A stretch of DNA of 15,360 bases from Ruminococcus sp. CAG:488. Its GTDB lineage: Bacteria > Bacillota > Clostridia > Oscillospirales > Acutalibacteraceae. The stretch is from positions 2,679 to 18,038 of the forward strand of contig HF999625.1 in NCBI GenBank assembly GCA_000434055.1, written 5' to 3'. Below, piece after piece: positions 15,103 through 15,360 of the stretch. How positions within the stretch are numbered: the first letter of the stretch is position 1; every line of letters begins with the position of its first letter. Position numbers and translations under genes: made by a program. Under the pieces are notes generated by a model that saw only the letters and a program-made list of their open reading frames with translations, did not search any database and had not been told where the DNA came from.

Positions 15103-15198
15103 ACAAAGGGCGGCACTGCCGATATACGGTTACGCTCTCGAATGAAAAGTTAAAGAATAACCGCTCGTTTTCTCAGGACAGGGCGGTTATTTCTTTTT
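15103..15198 (+). ncRNA. Candidate antitoxin RNA converging on the small toxin gene
   Basis: Bounded by the proposed promoter at 15068-15096 and by the hairpin at 15156-15191 followed by TTTCTTTTTAT, this would be an RNA of about 95 nt. No useful open frame lies inside it; the only ATG gives three codons. Its 3' part is complementary to the end of the toxin message (stop codon and 3' untranslated region). That matches the geometry of txpA/ratA-type systems, where the antisense RNA overlaps the toxin mRNA 3' end. The RNA itself is inferred from signals only. Confidence 0.4.
15156..15191. terminator. Bidirectional terminator shared by the toxin message and the convergent transcript
   Basis: AATAACCGC (15156-15164) pairs with GCGGTTATT (15183-15191), loop 18 bases. 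The plus strand continues TTTCTTTTTAT and the minus strand continues CTTTAACTTTTC, so it can end transcripts from both sides. The toxin stop codon (15187-15189) lies inside one arm. Confidence 0.7.
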
Positions 15199-15285
15199 AT
15201 ATGCAAGAACTGAAACGAACACAGTCACAAGTCCGATGATTACAAGTGCGAATGTGAATAAATTCTCATATGTAACGTATTGCAT
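15187..15285 (-). CDS. Putative holin-like type I toxin, 32-residue membrane peptide
   Basis: The reading frame gives 32 residues: a short polar head MQYVTYENL, one hydrophobic span of about 19 residues (FTFALVIIGLVTVFVSVLA), and the tail YKKK. This is the build of the small Firmicutes type I toxins (TxpA/BsrG and the 'putative holin-like toxin' group), which insert into the cell membrane and are silenced by an antisense RNA. The VTYE-x-L-F-T-F start followed by a span and a lysine tail is what I recall for the Clostridia members. Support for translation is strong: AGGGGGTGATTTT precedes the ATG with a seven-base gap, a perfect TATAAT lies upstream, and a hairpin terminator overlaps the stop codon. 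It is below the usual length cut-off for gene finders and easily missed. Toxicity is inference from the family. Confidence 0.72.
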   Translation of the reverse strand: MQYVTYENLFTFALVIIGLVTVFVSVLAYKKK

Positions 15286-15350
15286 AAAATCACCCCCTGA
15301 CGAGGGCAAAGAGTGTAACCGCCTACCGCATTGGTAGTGCCACGAAGATA

Positions 15351-15356
15351 ATTATA
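15351..15356 (-). promoter_or_regulatory. -10 box of the toxin promoter
   Basis: A perfect TATAAT on the minus strand at 15356-15351. Transcription would start at about 15344, giving a leader of about 59 nt before the toxin ATG. The matching -35 box, expected around 15374-15379, is outside the window. Confidence 0.55.
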
Positions 15357-15360
15357 TCTA

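Larger units (their letters stand above)
15112..15341. repeat. Imperfect inverted repeat flanking the toxin gene (leader-like sequence)
   Basis: The plus strand at 15112-15138 and the minus strand at 15341-15310 share GGCACTrCCrAT, then CGGTTACrCTCT (r = G on the left, A on the right); the right copy has five extra bases in the middle. The right copy is the 5' leader of the toxin message. The left copy is near the 5' end of the proposed antisense RNA. Confidence 0.65.

Noticed and set aside
15103..15160. Possible second toxin copy on the plus strand behind the left leader-like repeat
   Set aside because: The only ATG is followed after two codons by TAA and there is no Shine-Dalgarno site; only leader-like sequence is present.
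1..15360. CRISPR arrays, tRNA or rRNA genes, riboswitches and insertion sequences
   Set aside because: No regularly spaced repeats, cloverleaf-like sequences, conserved riboswitch cores or transposase frames were seen on either strand.

Overview
The window looks like chromosomal DNA of an anaerobic Firmicute of the class Clostridia, probably Oscillospirales/Ruminococcaceae-like. The basis is a homodimer-type pyruvate:ferredoxin oxidoreductase, an archaeal-type cofactor-independent phosphoglycerate mutase, a four-cysteine ribosomal protein L28, strong purine-rich Shine-Dalgarno sites, AT-rich sigma-A-like promoters and short T-tailed terminators. The species cannot be named from sequence alone. 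No rRNA, tRNA, CRISPR array, transposase or phage gene was found.

Layout, left to right. Bases 1-116 hold three hairpins resembling an intergenic MITE-like repeat. Three plus-strand genes follow: apgM (glycolysis), rpmB (own promoter and terminator) and a CDP-glycerol glycerophosphotransferase-family gene (teichoic-acid-like polymer synthesis). Next is the 3.5-kb PFOR gene, with a good promoter, a strong Shine-Dalgarno site and a terminator at each end; it links glycolysis to acetyl-CoA and reduced ferredoxin.

From 10127 back to 6849 the minus strand carries a compact three-gene operon: ABC-2 permease, ABC ATPase with a Wzt-like C-terminal domain, and a polysaccharide pyruvyl transferase. 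Together they suggest synthesis and export of a pyruvate-decorated surface polysaccharide. A divergent plus-strand operon starts at 10327: a HAD phosphatase with an unrecognised N-terminal extension, a 77-residue single-span membrane protein, and a GH38 alpha-mannosidase-like protein that lacks the usual catalytic aspartate at its active-site motif. A four-span membrane protein resembling the CrtO acyltransferase family follows after tandem hairpins.

The most interesting region is the last 300 bases. The minus strand encodes a 32-residue hydrophobic peptide (15187-15285) that looks like a holin-like type I toxin. It has a perfect -10 box and a strong Shine-Dalgarno site. A convergent plus-strand promoter and a shared hairpin with T-tracts could produce a roughly 95-nt RNA antisense to the 3' end of the toxin message. 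The toxin leader also has an imperfect inverted copy on the other side of the gene. This arrangement resembles txpA/ratA-type toxin-antitoxin loci, but the antitoxin RNA is inference.
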